Shown in pieces: positions 35,838 through 44,542 of a stretch of 56,892 nucleotides of DNA. A program made the translations under genes and the position numbers. The stretch is from contig NZ_NPDD01000020.1 in the NCBI RefSeq assembly GCF_002272245.1, positions 1 to 56,892 on the forward strand. Reading direction: 5' to 3'. Positions within the stretch are counted from its first letter, which is position 1. Each line of letters begins with the position of its first letter. Source of the DNA: Bacillus sp. 7884-1. GTDB taxonomy: Bacteria > Bacillota > Bacilli > Bacillales > Cytobacillaceae. Under the pieces are notes generated by a model. That model did no database searches. It was not told the DNA's origin and saw nothing but the letters and a program-made list of their open reading frames with translations.

Positions 35838-36758
35838 GTGATTCAGACATGGGAAATTAACGACGAGGAATTAAAATTGTCTTTACCTAAAGAATTCAAC
35901 TTTAAAGAAAATATAAATTATCTAGCGAGAAATAGTAACGAGTGTCTTTTTCATATCATAAATAACCGTGTTTACAAGGCAATTTCAATTGGAGCAGATA
36001 CACTAATTATTGAAGTTAGTTCTGAAGATGATAACTATTTAATCATTCGATTTTTGGGAGTGAATAAGCCGAATATCGCAGGGCTTTGTGCAGAAGTCGC
36101 TTGTTATGTTAGAGATTGGTTTGATTTAGATAGAGATTTACGTCCCTTTTATACCATGGCAAAGGAGGATACACTCCTTGGTCCAGCTGTTGATTCCTTT
36201 TATGGCCTACGGATTATTGGAATTCCTGATTTATTTGAAGCCCTTTGCTGGGGCATCCTGGGGCAGCAAATTAATTTATCCTTTGCCTACACTTTAAAAA
36301 GACGTTTAGTCGAAAAATTTGGTAGAAGTGTTGTCCATGATGGTATCACCTATTGGGTGTTCCCCTCATCGGAGGATATTGCTGGATTACAAGTTGAGGA
36401 ATTAGAAAGTTTGCGCATGACGAAAAAGAAATCCGAATATCTCATTGGGGTTGCTCAACTTATGGTTGAAGAAAAATTAACAAAAGAAAAGTTATTAAAT
36501 TTAAGTAATCATAAGGATGCCGAGAAAATGTTAGTTAAAATCCGAGGTATTGGTCCGTGGACGGCTAATTATGTTTTAATGCGTTGTCTAAGATACCCCT
36601 CTGCCTTTCCTATTGATGATGTAGGTCTGCACAATGCGATTAAACATCGATTAGGAAAAGAACTAAAACCCACCAAAGAAGAAATCATAAAACTAGCAGT
36701 AAATTGGACGAATTGGGAGTCTTACGCAACATTCTATTTGTGGAGGTACCTTTACTAA
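35838..36758 (+). CDS. alkA: DNA-3-methyladenine glycosylase II (AlkA-like)
   Basis: 306-residue base-excision glycosylase removing alkylated purines. The helix-hairpin-helix IRGIGPWTANYVLMRCL is near 236-252, with the catalytic Asp of FPIDDVGL near 262. The LCWGILGQQINLSFAY segment near 135 is the other family signature. The GTG start follows GAGGCGG. It is divergent from ogt (67 bases between). Confidence 0.94.
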   Translation: MIQTWEINDEELKLSLPKEFNFKENINYLARNSNECLFHIINNRVYKAISIGADTLIIEVSSEDDNYLIIRFLGVNKPNIAGLCAEVACYVRDWFDLDRDLRPFYTMAKEDTLLGPAVDSFYGLRIIGIPDLFEALCWGILGQQINLSFAYTLKRRLVEKFGRSVVHDGITYWVFPSSEDIAGLQVEELESLRMTKKKSEYLIGVAQLMVEEKLTKEKLLNLSNHKDAEKMLVKIRGIGPWTANYVLMRCLRYPSAFPIDDVGLHNAIKHRLGKELKPTKEEIIKLAVNWTNWESYATFYLWRYLY

Positions 36759-36824
36759 AGACGTATAGATTTACAATGGATGAAAAAACTAAGAGAAACG
36801 ATTTTACTAAGGAGCATATATTTA

Positions 36825-37868
36825 ATGAAGTCCATTAAGCCAATTAAGATTACCTCTAAACATACGGATCAACCATATGAAAAATTAACCTCAGCAGAAT
36901 TGGGTAAACTTTGGGCTGTCTATATGGGAAATACCATGTCCAAATGTGTAATTAGTTATTATCTCCAGCATGTGAATGACAAGGACATAAAAGAAATCCT
37001 GAAAAATGCTCTAACCATCGGTAACGAATTTCTTAAAGACATTAAAACTATATTTGAAAAAGAGCATTTCCCCATTCCTATTGGCTTTACGGAGGATGAT
37101 GTTAATTTAGGAGCTCCTAGATTATTTGCTGATGAATTTTATCTTCATTATTTAAAATACGCAGCTAAAGCAGGGCTGAGTCTCTACTCCACTGCGATTC
37201 CATTAATGCTTAGAAAAGATGTAAGGGATTTTATCTTAAAGTGTAATCAATTAACCACTGATTTGTTAGTAACCCTTAATGATACATTAAAAGAAAAGGG
37301 GTATTTAACGAGGCCGCCGGTGATCCCGATTCCAGAAAAGGTTGAATTTGTACAAAAGGAAAGTTATTTTAATGGTTTCTTAGGTCATGTCCGCCCTTTA
37401 CACGGTCTGGAGATTGCTCATTTATACGATAATATGGAAAATAATTCAACAAGCAAAGTACTATTAATTGGCTTTGGACAGGTAGCGCAAACAGAAAAAG
37501 TAAGAGAATTTATGCATCGCGGAAAAGAAATCACCATGAAGCATATTGAATCTTGTAGACAACAGTTACATAAAGAGGATTTGCCTGCACATCCACTTTT
37601 GGATGACTTGGTAGAAAACTCAACATTTGCCCCATTCTCAGATAAACTTATGATGTTTCATAAAATTGATATGTTCAGCATGAAAATCAGATCCTATGCG
37701 AATGCTTCATCCCTTAACGGGCGGCATGATATTGGTGCTATGTACAGCAAATTTTTATTGGATATAGGGCTTTATGTACAAGATGGTGCTAAGATATTTA
37801 TTGAGGAAGGATGGATGGAACAACCGCCTCAAGCAGTTGACCGAGATTCCATGTCTTCGAATAAATAA
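36825..37868 (+). CDS. DUF3231 family protein
   Basis: 347-residue, mostly helical protein with two similar halves, as in the DUF3231 family of Bacillus (ferritin-like helices; role unknown). EFLKDIKTIFEKEHFPIPIGFTEDDVNLGAPRLF-type text in the first half recurs loosely in the second. AAGGAG 10 bases before the ATG at 36825 sets the start; earlier starts lack a site. It follows alkA by 66 bases and ends in a strong terminator. Confidence 0.8.
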   Translation: MKSIKPIKITSKHTDQPYEKLTSAELGKLWAVYMGNTMSKCVISYYLQHVNDKDIKEILKNALTIGNEFLKDIKTIFEKEHFPIPIGFTEDDVNLGAPRLFADEFYLHYLKYAAKAGLSLYSTAIPLMLRKDVRDFILKCNQLTTDLLVTLNDTLKEKGYLTRPPVIPIPEKVEFVQKESYFNGFLGHVRPLHGLEIAHLYDNMENNSTSKVLLIGFGQVAQTEKVREFMHRGKEITMKHIESCRQQLHKEDLPAHPLLDDLVENSTFAPFSDKLMMFHKIDMFSMKIRSYANASSLNGRHDIGAMYSKFLLDIGLYVQDGAKIFIEEGWMEQPPQAVDRDSMSSNK

Positions 37869-37911
37869 GATAAAAAAAGAATGAGCTGCCTGCCCATTCT
37901 TTTTTTATCTT
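37867..37911. terminator. Bidirectional terminator
   Basis: 17-bp perfect hairpin with an A run and T run on its arms, between the converging DUF3231 and VOC genes. Confidence 0.92.
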
Positions 37912-38263
37912 ATTTTTCCCAAAGTTCTATCCGTCTTCCCTCTGGATCTGCAATCCAAGTAAAGGTACCGAACTCACTCTTCTCAGGTTCTTTAAGTAAA
38001 GAAATCCCTAGTTTTTGCAGGTGTTTTACACATTCATTCATATCTTCAACCTGAAAATTCAACATCACCTGCTGCTCCATTGGAAAATAATCACTATCCT
38101 CTTTAAAGAGTGAAAAGATGGTTTCATTTCCTTCTTTAGAAGGAAAGATGGTTCCATTCCATTCGTTATCCAATGGTATTCCTAATACCTCTTTATACCA
38201 TTTTTTTAGTTCAGTGATATTACTAGACCTCCAAAAGACTCCACCAAAACCTATTACATTCAT
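37910..38263 (-). CDS. VOC family (glyoxalase-like) protein
   Basis: 117-residue vicinal-oxygen-chelate fold protein: GVFWRSSNITELKKWYKEVLG at the start, GTFTWIADPEGRRIELWEK at the end, with the metal-binding Glu near the C-terminus. Substrate unknown; could be a lyase, dioxygenase or binding protein. Stands alone. Confidence 0.82.
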   Translation of the reverse strand: MNVIGFGGVFWRSSNITELKKWYKEVLGIPLDNEWNGTIFPSKEGNETIFSLFKEDSDYFPMEQQVMLNFQVEDMNECVKHLQKLGISLLKEPEKSEFGTFTWIADPEGRRIELWEK

Positions 38264-38416
38264 ACACTCACCTCAAATTTCGTCGTACCTTTTATTTCTA
38301 TTTTCAACCCCTTTAATCCTTTATATTTTTTTAAAGCCTTTTTTTCTCAACCGCTTTTGCCTAAAATGTGGAATGTCGAAGAATGGTCACAAACGATAAA
38401 CGCTTAAAAAATTAGT

Positions 38417-38446
38417 CTCCCGCATTTTGTGCGGGGGATTTCTTTA
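38417..38446 (+). terminator. Terminator-like hairpin
   Basis: CCCGCA / TGCGGG hairpin followed by a T-rich stretch. There is no obvious gene directly upstream on the plus strand. Confidence 0.55.
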
Positions 38447-38503
38447 TTATCAAGTGTTTTACCCTAATATCCTATTATTTTCCTATAGAAAATCTAGATT
38501 AAA

Positions 38504-38522
38504 ATCTATTTGTATAATAGAT
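38504..38522 (+). promoter_or_regulatory. Inverted repeat over the likely promoter of the ABC operon
   Basis: ATCTATT-tgtat-AATAGAT: a 7-bp perfect dyad that overlaps TATAAT at 38513-38518, about 100 bases before the first gene. It could be a repressor operator. No good -35 is seen. Confidence 0.4.
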
Positions 38523-38619
38523 AAATTGAATTTAATAGAATGAAACTATTCATTATAATCAATTGAGCAAGGAAATAACTAGTGTACTAAAGTACAAAAT
38601 TAATGAGGTGAAATGTTTT

Positions 38620-39528
38620 ATGCAAAAATGGTTAATTGGTATCATTTTATTTATGCTTGTTTTTTCATTGGCAGCTTGTGGGCAAGCTGAAGATAAAGCA
38701 AAAGAAGGTAATGAAGGAAAAGAAGATAAAAAGACTGAGGAAGTATTTAAAATTGGTGCGATTCCTGATCAAAATGCAGCCTTCCTTCAAACAGGAATGG
38801 AAGCTGTTGCAAAGCAGTTAAGCGAAGAAACTGGTATGAAAGTCGAATATGTACCTTCTGTTGACTACGCAGCACTCGTTACAGGATTCCAACGTGGTGA
38901 AATACATTTAGCATGGTTTGGCGGTTTAACAAGCGTGCAAGCAAGAAATCTTGTCCCAGATGCTGAATCAATTGTTCAACGACCTCGTGACGCTGAGTTC
39001 AAATCTGTATTCATTACCCAAGAAGGCTCAGGTATAAATACTTTGGCTGATTTAAATGGAAAATCCTTCACATTTGGCAGTGAAAGCTCTACCTCAGGAC
39101 ATTTAATGCCGCGTTTTTTCTTAGCAGAAGAAGGTATTGATGCTAACACAGACTTTAATGGAAAGCCTAACTTCTCAGGCTCTCATGATACAACATACAA
39201 GTTAATCGAATCAGGTTCCTTCCAAGCAGGTGCGTTAAACATTTCTGTTTGGGAAGCAGCAGTAAAAGAAGGAAAAGTAGATACAAACAAAGTGAAAGTA
39301 TTCTATACTACACCAGATTATTATGATTATAACTGGACAATTAATAGCAATGTTGCAGATGTATTTGGAAGTGATGCTAAGGAAAAGGTAAAAGAATCAC
39401 TCCTATCTATGCCAGGCGACACTAAAGAGATTTCTGATTTGTTCCAAACAGACAAATTTATTGAAACAAAAAATGAGAACTATGGAAAGATTGAAAAAGT
39501 TGCCAAAGAATTAGAGATTATAAAGTAG
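38620..39528 (+). CDS. PhnD-like lipoprotein, putative selenate/oxyanion binding protein
   Basis: 302-residue lipoprotein: signal peptide with LAAC lipobox (Cys near 20), then an acidic linker and a periplasmic-binding fold. IPDQNAAFLQTG, VDYAALVTGFQRGEIHLAW and FGGLTSVQARNL (near 110-121) agree with the PhnD branch annotated as putative selenate binding proteins and differ from true phosphonate PhnD. FTFGSESSTSGHLMPRFF is typical of the whole family. GAGGTG 9 bases before the ATG sets the start. First gene of a three-gene transporter operon. Ligand inferred from family recall and from the Sec genes nearby. Confidence 0.78.
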   Translation: MQKWLIGIILFMLVFSLAACGQAEDKAKEGNEGKEDKKTEEVFKIGAIPDQNAAFLQTGMEAVAKQLSEETGMKVEYVPSVDYAALVTGFQRGEIHLAWFGGLTSVQARNLVPDAESIVQRPRDAEFKSVFITQEGSGINTLADLNGKSFTFGSESSTSGHLMPRFFLAEEGIDANTDFNGKPNFSGSHDTTYKLIESGSFQAGALNISVWEAAVKEGKVDTNKVKVFYTTPDYYDYNWTINSNVADVFGSDAKEKVKESLLSMPGDTKEISDLFQTDKFIETKNENYGKIEKVAKELEIIK

Positions 39529-39541
39529 TAGGTGTTGTTAC

Positions 39542-40303
39542 ATGTCATCCAAAACGATGATTGAAGCAAAAAACATATCAAAACATTTTGAGCGGAAGAT
39601 AGCCCTATCTTCCCTTTCTTTTTCTATCATGCAAGGTGAATTGGTTGCCTTAATTGGACCAAGCGGTGCTGGAAAAACCACTCTGTTGAATTCTATTGCT
39701 GGAATTTTATCACCTGAGGACGGAGAACTCCTCATTGACAGTAAACCCCTCAAAGATTATAAACGAGGCAAAAGGTTTGCGAAGAAAATAGGTGTGATTC
39801 GTCAGCAGTTCGATTTAATTGGTCCTCTTGCTGTTATTCATAATGTCCTCGCTGGTAAATTATCAGAGTGGAGTCTTATTAAATCCTTATTTTCCCTGCT
39901 AGTCCCCCAAGATAAAGAATTGGCATTAACAGCACTTGAAAGAGTCGGTTTAAAGAATAAACTTTACGAAATTACTGCTACACTTTCAGGCGGTGAACAA
40001 CAGCGTGTGGCAATGGCAAGATTAATGGTACAGAACCCAGAAATCATTCTTGCAGATGAACCAGTAGCTTCACTCGACCCTGCAAGGGCAGATGATGTGC
40101 TCAGCATGCTGACAAATATCGTTACTGAGAAAAATCAAACATTACTTGCCAGTCTGCATTCAGTAGAATACGCCAAGAAATACTTTACGAGAATCATTGC
40201 TCTCAAAAATGGTGAAATATATTTTGATTTGCCAACAGAAGAAGTAACATATGAAAAATTAAATGAATTATACCAACTAAAGGAGCAGGGTTCAGATGAT
40301 TAA
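39542..40303 (+). CDS. ABC transporter ATPase (PhnC-like)
   Basis: 253-residue ATPase of the phosphonate/oxyanion importer type. Walker A GPSGAGKTT (39-47), signature LSGGEQQRVA (near 149-158), Walker B IILADEPVASLDP and the His of LHSVEYAKKYF are all intact. It starts 13 bases after the binding protein and overlaps the permease start by 8 bases, so the three are one operon. Confidence 0.93.
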   Translation: MSSKTMIEAKNISKHFERKIALSSLSFSIMQGELVALIGPSGAGKTTLLNSIAGILSPEDGELLIDSKPLKDYKRGKRFAKKIGVIRQQFDLIGPLAVIHNVLAGKLSEWSLIKSLFSLLVPQDKELALTALERVGLKNKLYEITATLSGGEQQRVAMARLMVQNPEIILADEPVASLDPARADDVLSMLTNIVTEKNQTLLASLHSVEYAKKYFTRIIALKNGEIYFDLPTEEVTYEKLNELYQLKEQGSDD

Positions 40304-41933
40304 GCTAATCCCCTCCCTTAGATTGCATAAAAGATTCATTCTTTCGTTACTGTTGATCATGGTTTTCGTTTGGAGCCTTTCCTCTATACAGTGGAACTCA
40401 GAACTTTACCATGCTGGCGGCATTCCTACCATGCTGCAAATATTTGAAGGGTTAATTCAGCCAAATTTGGACCCTGTACTTTTATTAGTGGGTTTAGAAT
40501 CGGCTTGGATTACCCTTGCCTATGCGGTTGCTGGGATGTCGCTAGCAATAGTTTATGCTTTTATTGTTGGTGTATTAGCCTCAGGAACATTAACTTCCAG
40601 CAAATTATCGCGGATTATTTCTAAAGTGTTTTTTCGAGGGATTTTAGGTTTTACTCGTTCGATTCATGAATTAATCTGGGCCTGGCTTTTTGTGGCAGCA
40701 GTTGGACTTTCCCCCTATGCCGCAATCCTGGCACTAGCGATTCCATACGGTGGAATTTTAGGACGGATTTTTGCAGATATGTTAAATGATGTTCCAGAGC
40801 AGCCTATTCTCGCTTTGAAATCAGCAGGCTCCACCCGCCTGCAAACACTTCTCTATGGCTATCTTCCATTGATTTGGTCAGATTTTATTAGTTATACCAT
40901 GTACCGCTTTGAGTGCGCCATTCGTTCCTCAGCGATAATGAGCTTTGTTGGCCTTGGCGGTCTGGGTTTTCAAATCCAATTAGCACTTGCAGATTTGAAG
41001 TATGATTCCGTTTGGACATTTGTCTTTTTCCTAATCGCTCTCGTGATTTTTGTGGATGGTTGGAGTAATTTCGTCCGTAAAGGATTAACAGAGCATAAAC
41101 GAAGGAAAGGACTAAATTCAGGGTGGCTCTCCGTCCTATTTGCACTTCTCTTAATTGTCGCTTCCTGGTTTTATATCACAATTGCTGAAAAAGCTAATTT
41201 AGGAGAATTATTATCAGAGAAAAATCTGGAATATGCTAGTAAGTTTTTCGGTGGACTCCTTGGAATCAATCAAGAAAACCCAGCATTCCTTAATGGAGAA
41301 AGCTGGTCATTAGTGTTGAAGCTGACAATGGAGACTCTTGAAATGAGTATCATCGCAATAGGATTTGCAACGATTGTCGCTTTCATAACCGTTATTCCAG
41401 CCGCTAGAAACATAGCGAATGGAAGTCTTACCTTACAAAAAAATTGGTATAACAGAATACTTTACGGTGTAATCCGCCTTTTTTATATCTTTTCAAGATC
41501 GGTTCCAGAATTAGTTTGGGCAATGATGATTATTTTCATATTTAAACCTGGTATCTTACCCGGAGCATTAGCCCTTGCCCTTCACAACTTTGGTATTCTC
41601 GGTAAACTCTGGGCAGAGGTTGTCGAAGATATGGATCCAAGACCTATCCGCAACCTAGCAACTGCTGGAGCTTCTAAAATAGAAATCCTATTTTATGGAA
41701 TTCTTCCGATAGTACTCCCTAGATTTCTCACGTATATTCTCTATAGATGGGAAGTAATTATGAGGACGACCATTGTTGTTGGTTTTGTAGGTGCTGGCGG
41801 TCTGGGGATGGAGTTTAAACTCGCAATGAGTTATTTTGATTATACACAAATTACCTTATTGTTACTTTGTTATATGATTCTCGTCATCATTGCAGATTTT
41901 GCTTCTGAAACAACTCGAAAAGCAGTTAAATAA
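40296..41933 (+). CDS. Fused double PhnE-like permease
   Basis: 545-residue permease made of two PhnE-like halves in one chain. Each half has five or six spans and an EAA loop: AGSTRLQTLLYGYLPLIW in the first (near 175-192) and AGASKIEILFYGILPIVLP in the second (near 459-477); both halves also share GLGFQ/GLGME glycine motifs after the loop. Most transporters of this group use two copies of a single 250-residue PhnE, so this is a fused duplicate able to act as the whole membrane part. A hairpin terminator follows. Confidence 0.9.
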   Translation: MIKLIPSLRLHKRFILSLLLIMVFVWSLSSIQWNSELYHAGGIPTMLQIFEGLIQPNLDPVLLLVGLESAWITLAYAVAGMSLAIVYAFIVGVLASGTLTSSKLSRIISKVFFRGILGFTRSIHELIWAWLFVAAVGLSPYAAILALAIPYGGILGRIFADMLNDVPEQPILALKSAGSTRLQTLLYGYLPLIWSDFISYTMYRFECAIRSSAIMSFVGLGGLGFQIQLALADLKYDSVWTFVFFLIALVIFVDGWSNFVRKGLTEHKRRKGLNSGWLSVLFALLLIVASWFYITIAEKANLGELLSEKNLEYASKFFGGLLGINQENPAFLNGESWSLVLKLTMETLEMSIIAIGFATIVAFITVIPAARNIANGSLTLQKNWYNRILYGVIRLFYIFSRSVPELVWAMMIIFIFKPGILPGALALALHNFGILGKLWAEVVEDMDPRPIRNLATAGASKIEILFYGILPIVLPRFLTYILYRWEVIMRTTIVVGFVGAGGLGMEFKLAMSYFDYTQITLLLLCYMILVIIADFASETTRKAVK

Positions 41934-41934
41934 G

Positions 41935-41967
41935 AGCACATGTCATCCTGACTTGTGCTTATTTTTT
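41935..41967 (+). terminator. Terminator of the ABC operon
   Basis: AGCACA / TGTGCT hairpin followed by a T-rich run just after the permease stop. Confidence 0.75.
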
Positions 41968-42010
41968 GCGTTTTTTTCTGCTAATCATTTGCTAGTAATT
42001 GCTAATTAGT

Positions 42011-42029
42011 TGCTATCTAAATGATAGCA
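42011..42029 (+). promoter_or_regulatory. Inverted repeat upstream of MFS gene
   Basis: TGCTATC-taaat-GATAGCA, 7-bp perfect dyad, with nearby direct repeats of TTGCTA at 41989-42015. Candidate operator for the pump 170 bases downstream. Confidence 0.4.
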
Positions 42030-42195
42030 TGTTTAATTGATGCCTTTTGGCTGTTTTGCAAAATTAAATGAAATAAAAAATTGAATTACTTGTATTGGAT
42101 TCATGTTTTCTATTATTCTAAGCATAGCACCCAAAATTTAATCAATAGTATACATATGGATTTGAAGTGTTCAGATCATATAGGAGTTGGAGTAT

Positions 42196-43362
42196 TTGGA
42201 AACAAAAAGAGCTTTACCTATTTTATTTTTAGTCATGTTTTTAGTGATGATCGGTTTTGGAATCATCATCCCTGTTCTGCCTTTTTATGCAGAAGAGATG
42301 GGGGCATCCCCTACACAACTCGGATTATTAATGGCTGTTTATTCACTCATGCAGCTGATTTTTGCGCCATTTTGGGGTAAATTATCCGACCGAATCGGTC
42401 GTAAGCCGATCATGATGATGGGCATTGCTGGATTATCGTTATCATTCTTTATGCAGGCGATGGCTACGGAGCTTTGGATGTTATTTGCAGCGCGTATCAT
42501 TGGCGGAATGTTATCTTCTGCAAATATGCCAACTGCAATGGCCTATGTTGCTGATATAACAACCCCAGAAAATCGTGGAAAAGGAATGGGCATTATAGGG
42601 GCAGCTGTTGGACTTGGTTTTGTATTTGGTCCTGCCATTGGTGGTATATTTTCAAAATCAAGTATGAGTATGCCTTTTTATTTAGCTGGTGCATCTTCGT
42701 TAATAACCTTAGTCATTATTTTCTTTTTCTTGAAAGAATCCTTACAAAAAGATAATGCAGAAGTGAACCAAGGGAAAACACAATCACGATGGAAAGCATT
42801 TTCTGGTCCTGCAGCGGTATTGTTTTTATTACAGCTGTTAATCTCTCTTTCATTATCTGGCTTAGAAGCGACCTTTGCCTATTTTGCTGCAAAAAAAGCA
42901 GGATTAGGAGCCATACAGCTAGGATATATTTTCATGATTATGGGTTTTGCTGGTGCGATGGTACAAGGCGGTTTGGTTGGCAGATTAACAAAGAACTACG
43001 GAGAAGGTAAAGTTATTCAAGGTGGAATTATTGTCTCGGCGGTAGGTTTTGCTTTAATCCTTCTAGTAGACAGTTTTACAACTGCAGCTATATTTTTATC
43101 CATCTTTGGGATTGGAAACGGCGTAATTCGCCCGAGTGTCTCTTCCCTGCTGACGAAAACTACAGATTCTGGTCATGGAAGTGCAACTGGACTCCTTTCC
43201 TCTTTTGATTCATTAGGCAGAATTGTTGGACCTCCCCTGGGTGGCTGGTTATTTTCACTTTCAATCGGCTTACCTTATATATCTGGTGCAATCATTTCAG
43301 TTATAGCCTTAGTAGTTTATCAATTTTATCGTTCAAAAGCTTTAGTCTTAAAAACAAACTAG
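42196..43362 (+). CDS. MFS multidrug efflux-type transporter
   Basis: 388 residues with 12 predicted spans. The motif after span 2 is GKLSDRIGRKPIMMMG (motif A), and GFVFGPAIGG near residue 137 is motif C of drug:H+ antiporters. Resembles Bacillus TetA/NorA-type pumps. The TTG start at 42196 is chosen because AGGAG lies 9 bases upstream; a TTG directly after that site would be too close. Substrate unknown. Confidence 0.88.
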   Translation: METKRALPILFLVMFLVMIGFGIIIPVLPFYAEEMGASPTQLGLLMAVYSLMQLIFAPFWGKLSDRIGRKPIMMMGIAGLSLSFFMQAMATELWMLFAARIIGGMLSSANMPTAMAYVADITTPENRGKGMGIIGAAVGLGFVFGPAIGGIFSKSSMSMPFYLAGASSLITLVIIFFFLKESLQKDNAEVNQGKTQSRWKAFSGPAAVLFLLQLLISLSLSGLEATFAYFAAKKAGLGAIQLGYIFMIMGFAGAMVQGGLVGRLTKNYGEGKVIQGGIIVSAVGFALILLVDSFTTAAIFLSIFGIGNGVIRPSVSSLLTKTTDSGHGSATGLLSSFDSLGRIVGPPLGGWLFSLSIGLPYISGAIISVIALVVYQFYRSKALVLKTN

Positions 43363-43428
43363 CATATGTCATTAGGACATGCATAAGATAGGTTACGAGG
43401 ATGTACTTGTTAAAAGGAGTTGAGATGA

Positions 43429-43752
43429 ATGAAGATACTCTCTCATTTCACGACGTTTTTCTTCCTATGTATCATAGTTGCTCTTGTAGCCTATCTTGAT
43501 TCTCCGTACTCATTTATCCATAGTGGCTATTCCTATTCCACCAGTGAACCAGCTATGGCACAGCCTGTCGACGTAGAACCGCCAACTGATGTGCCGGTTT
43601 TAGAAAATCGGCTTGATAGTGTTAAACAAATGGATGGTTATTACGTGGAAATCTATCAGGAATACGAAGTTTATTACGATGAAGAAGGAAACGTAGTCAA
43701 AAGAGATCCTACATCAAAAACAGAAAGTGTCCGCTATTGGGATGAACCTTAA
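43429..43752 (+). CDS. Secreted or membrane-anchored hypothetical protein
   Basis: 107 residues: N-terminal hydrophobic segment (about 6-24), then a polar, acidic, Tyr-rich domain (YYVEIYQEYEVYYDEEGN). Without a lipobox, it is either cleaved or anchored by the N-terminus. AAGGAG lies before the ATG. Not recognised. It follows the MFS gene by 66 bases. Confidence 0.65.
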   Translation: MKILSHFTTFFFLCIIVALVAYLDSPYSFIHSGYSYSTSEPAMAQPVDVEPPTDVPVLENRLDSVKQMDGYYVEIYQEYEVYYDEEGNVVKRDPTSKTESVRYWDEP

Positions 43753-43788
43753 AAGCTGTCGAGTAATCATCGACCGCTTTTTCTTTTT
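43752..43788 (+). terminator. Terminator
   Basis: AAAGC-GTCGA / TCGAC-GCTTT hairpin with one mismatch on each side, followed by T-rich sequence. Confidence 0.65.
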
Positions 43789-43821
43789 TTGCCAGTTAAA
43801 CGAAGAAAAACTAAATAAAAC

Positions 43822-43851
43822 TTGATAATCGAACTAATGTTCGATTATAAT
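43822..43851 (+). promoter_or_regulatory. SOS-box promoter of the PhnB-like VOC gene
   Basis: TTGATA (-35) and TATAAT (-10) are separated by 18 bases, and CGAAC-taat-GTTCG (43830-43843), a perfect-armed Bacillus LexA/DinR box, fills the spacer. LexA bound there would block RNA polymerase, so the gene should be DNA-damage inducible. Confidence 0.75.
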
Positions 43852-43946
43852 AATTTTATAACCTTTGTTTAAACTCCAAATTTAAAGAGCAATAATAATT
43901 GGAGTATAAGGTGAAAATTATTGTACTTATTAAAGGAGACTAAAAA

Positions 43947-44351
43947 ATGATTAAACCCTATTTAATGTTTAACAGAGAATGCGATGAAGCTTTTAAATGG
44001 TATCAAAAAGCTTTTAATGGAGAAATAATTGCCATTCAAAAATATGGGGATATGCCTCCAAATCCCGACTTCCCTGTTGCTGAAAGTGAAAAAAACCTTG
44101 TTTTACATGCTGAATTAAAATTAACAGAAACCGGGTATATAATGGGTTCTGATTATCAACAAGAATTACAAGGTGCTGATAAAGTGTGTATTAGTGTGGA
44201 GCTAAATTCTGAGGAGCATGCTATGAACGCTTGGAACGTACTTAAAGATGGTGGAACTGTCCATAATGAGCTTCAACCAACATTTTTCGCTAAACTTCAT
44301 GGTTCGGTGAAAGACAAATTTGGCGTAACCTGGATGTTTACTGTTAGATAG
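43947..44351 (+). CDS. PhnB-like VOC family protein
   Basis: 134-residue glyoxalase-fold protein of the PhnB/DUF1428-like group: IKPYLMFNRECDEAFKWYQKAF at the start, GYIMGSDYQQ in the middle, and DKFGVTWMFTV at the end. No catalytic role can be read. AAAGGAG precedes the ATG. A LexA box promoter 100 bases upstream suggests an SOS-linked role, unusual for this family. Confidence 0.85.
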   Translation: MIKPYLMFNRECDEAFKWYQKAFNGEIIAIQKYGDMPPNPDFPVAESEKNLVLHAELKLTETGYIMGSDYQQELQGADKVCISVELNSEEHAMNAWNVLKDGGTVHNELQPTFFAKLHGSVKDKFGVTWMFTVR

Positions 44352-44378
44352 AAAACAGAAATCCGAAGGAAATCAAAA

Positions 44379-44405
44379 GGCTTCCCAATTACTTGGGAAG
44401 CCCTT
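44379..44405 (+). terminator. Terminator
   Basis: 9-bp GGCTTCCCA / TGGGAAGCC hairpin after the VOC gene, with a short T tail. Confidence 0.7.
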
Positions 44406-44542
44406 AATTATTTGTCTTGATTTTAAGAAGTCTTAAACTATTTAATTTGAAGGTTGTAAAAAAATCGAAGCTCTTCATCGAGACTTTGTAGAATATTCAT
44501 AGGCAATTTTAGAAAACCTAAAAGTATATGGAGGTGAATAAG

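Larger units (their letters stand above)
38264..38619. other. Intergenic region before the selenium-type ABC operon
   Basis: Contains a fragment coding CLKCGMSKNGHKR on the plus strand that ends at 38399 and may be a remnant, a hairpin terminator at 38417-38446, and AT-rich sequence with repeated AATAGA/TCTATT words near the likely promoter. No complete gene was seen. Confidence 0.5.

Noticed and set aside
38264..38399. CLKCGMSKNGHKR fragment as a transposase zinc-finger remnant
   Set aside because: Only about 13 residues look similar, there are no inverted repeats or target duplication, and no transposase body nearby.
38620..41933. Phosphonate uptake operon phnDCE
   Set aside because: No phnG-M C-P lyase or phosphonatase genes are near, and the binding-protein text fits the selenate-annotated branch better; still not excluded.
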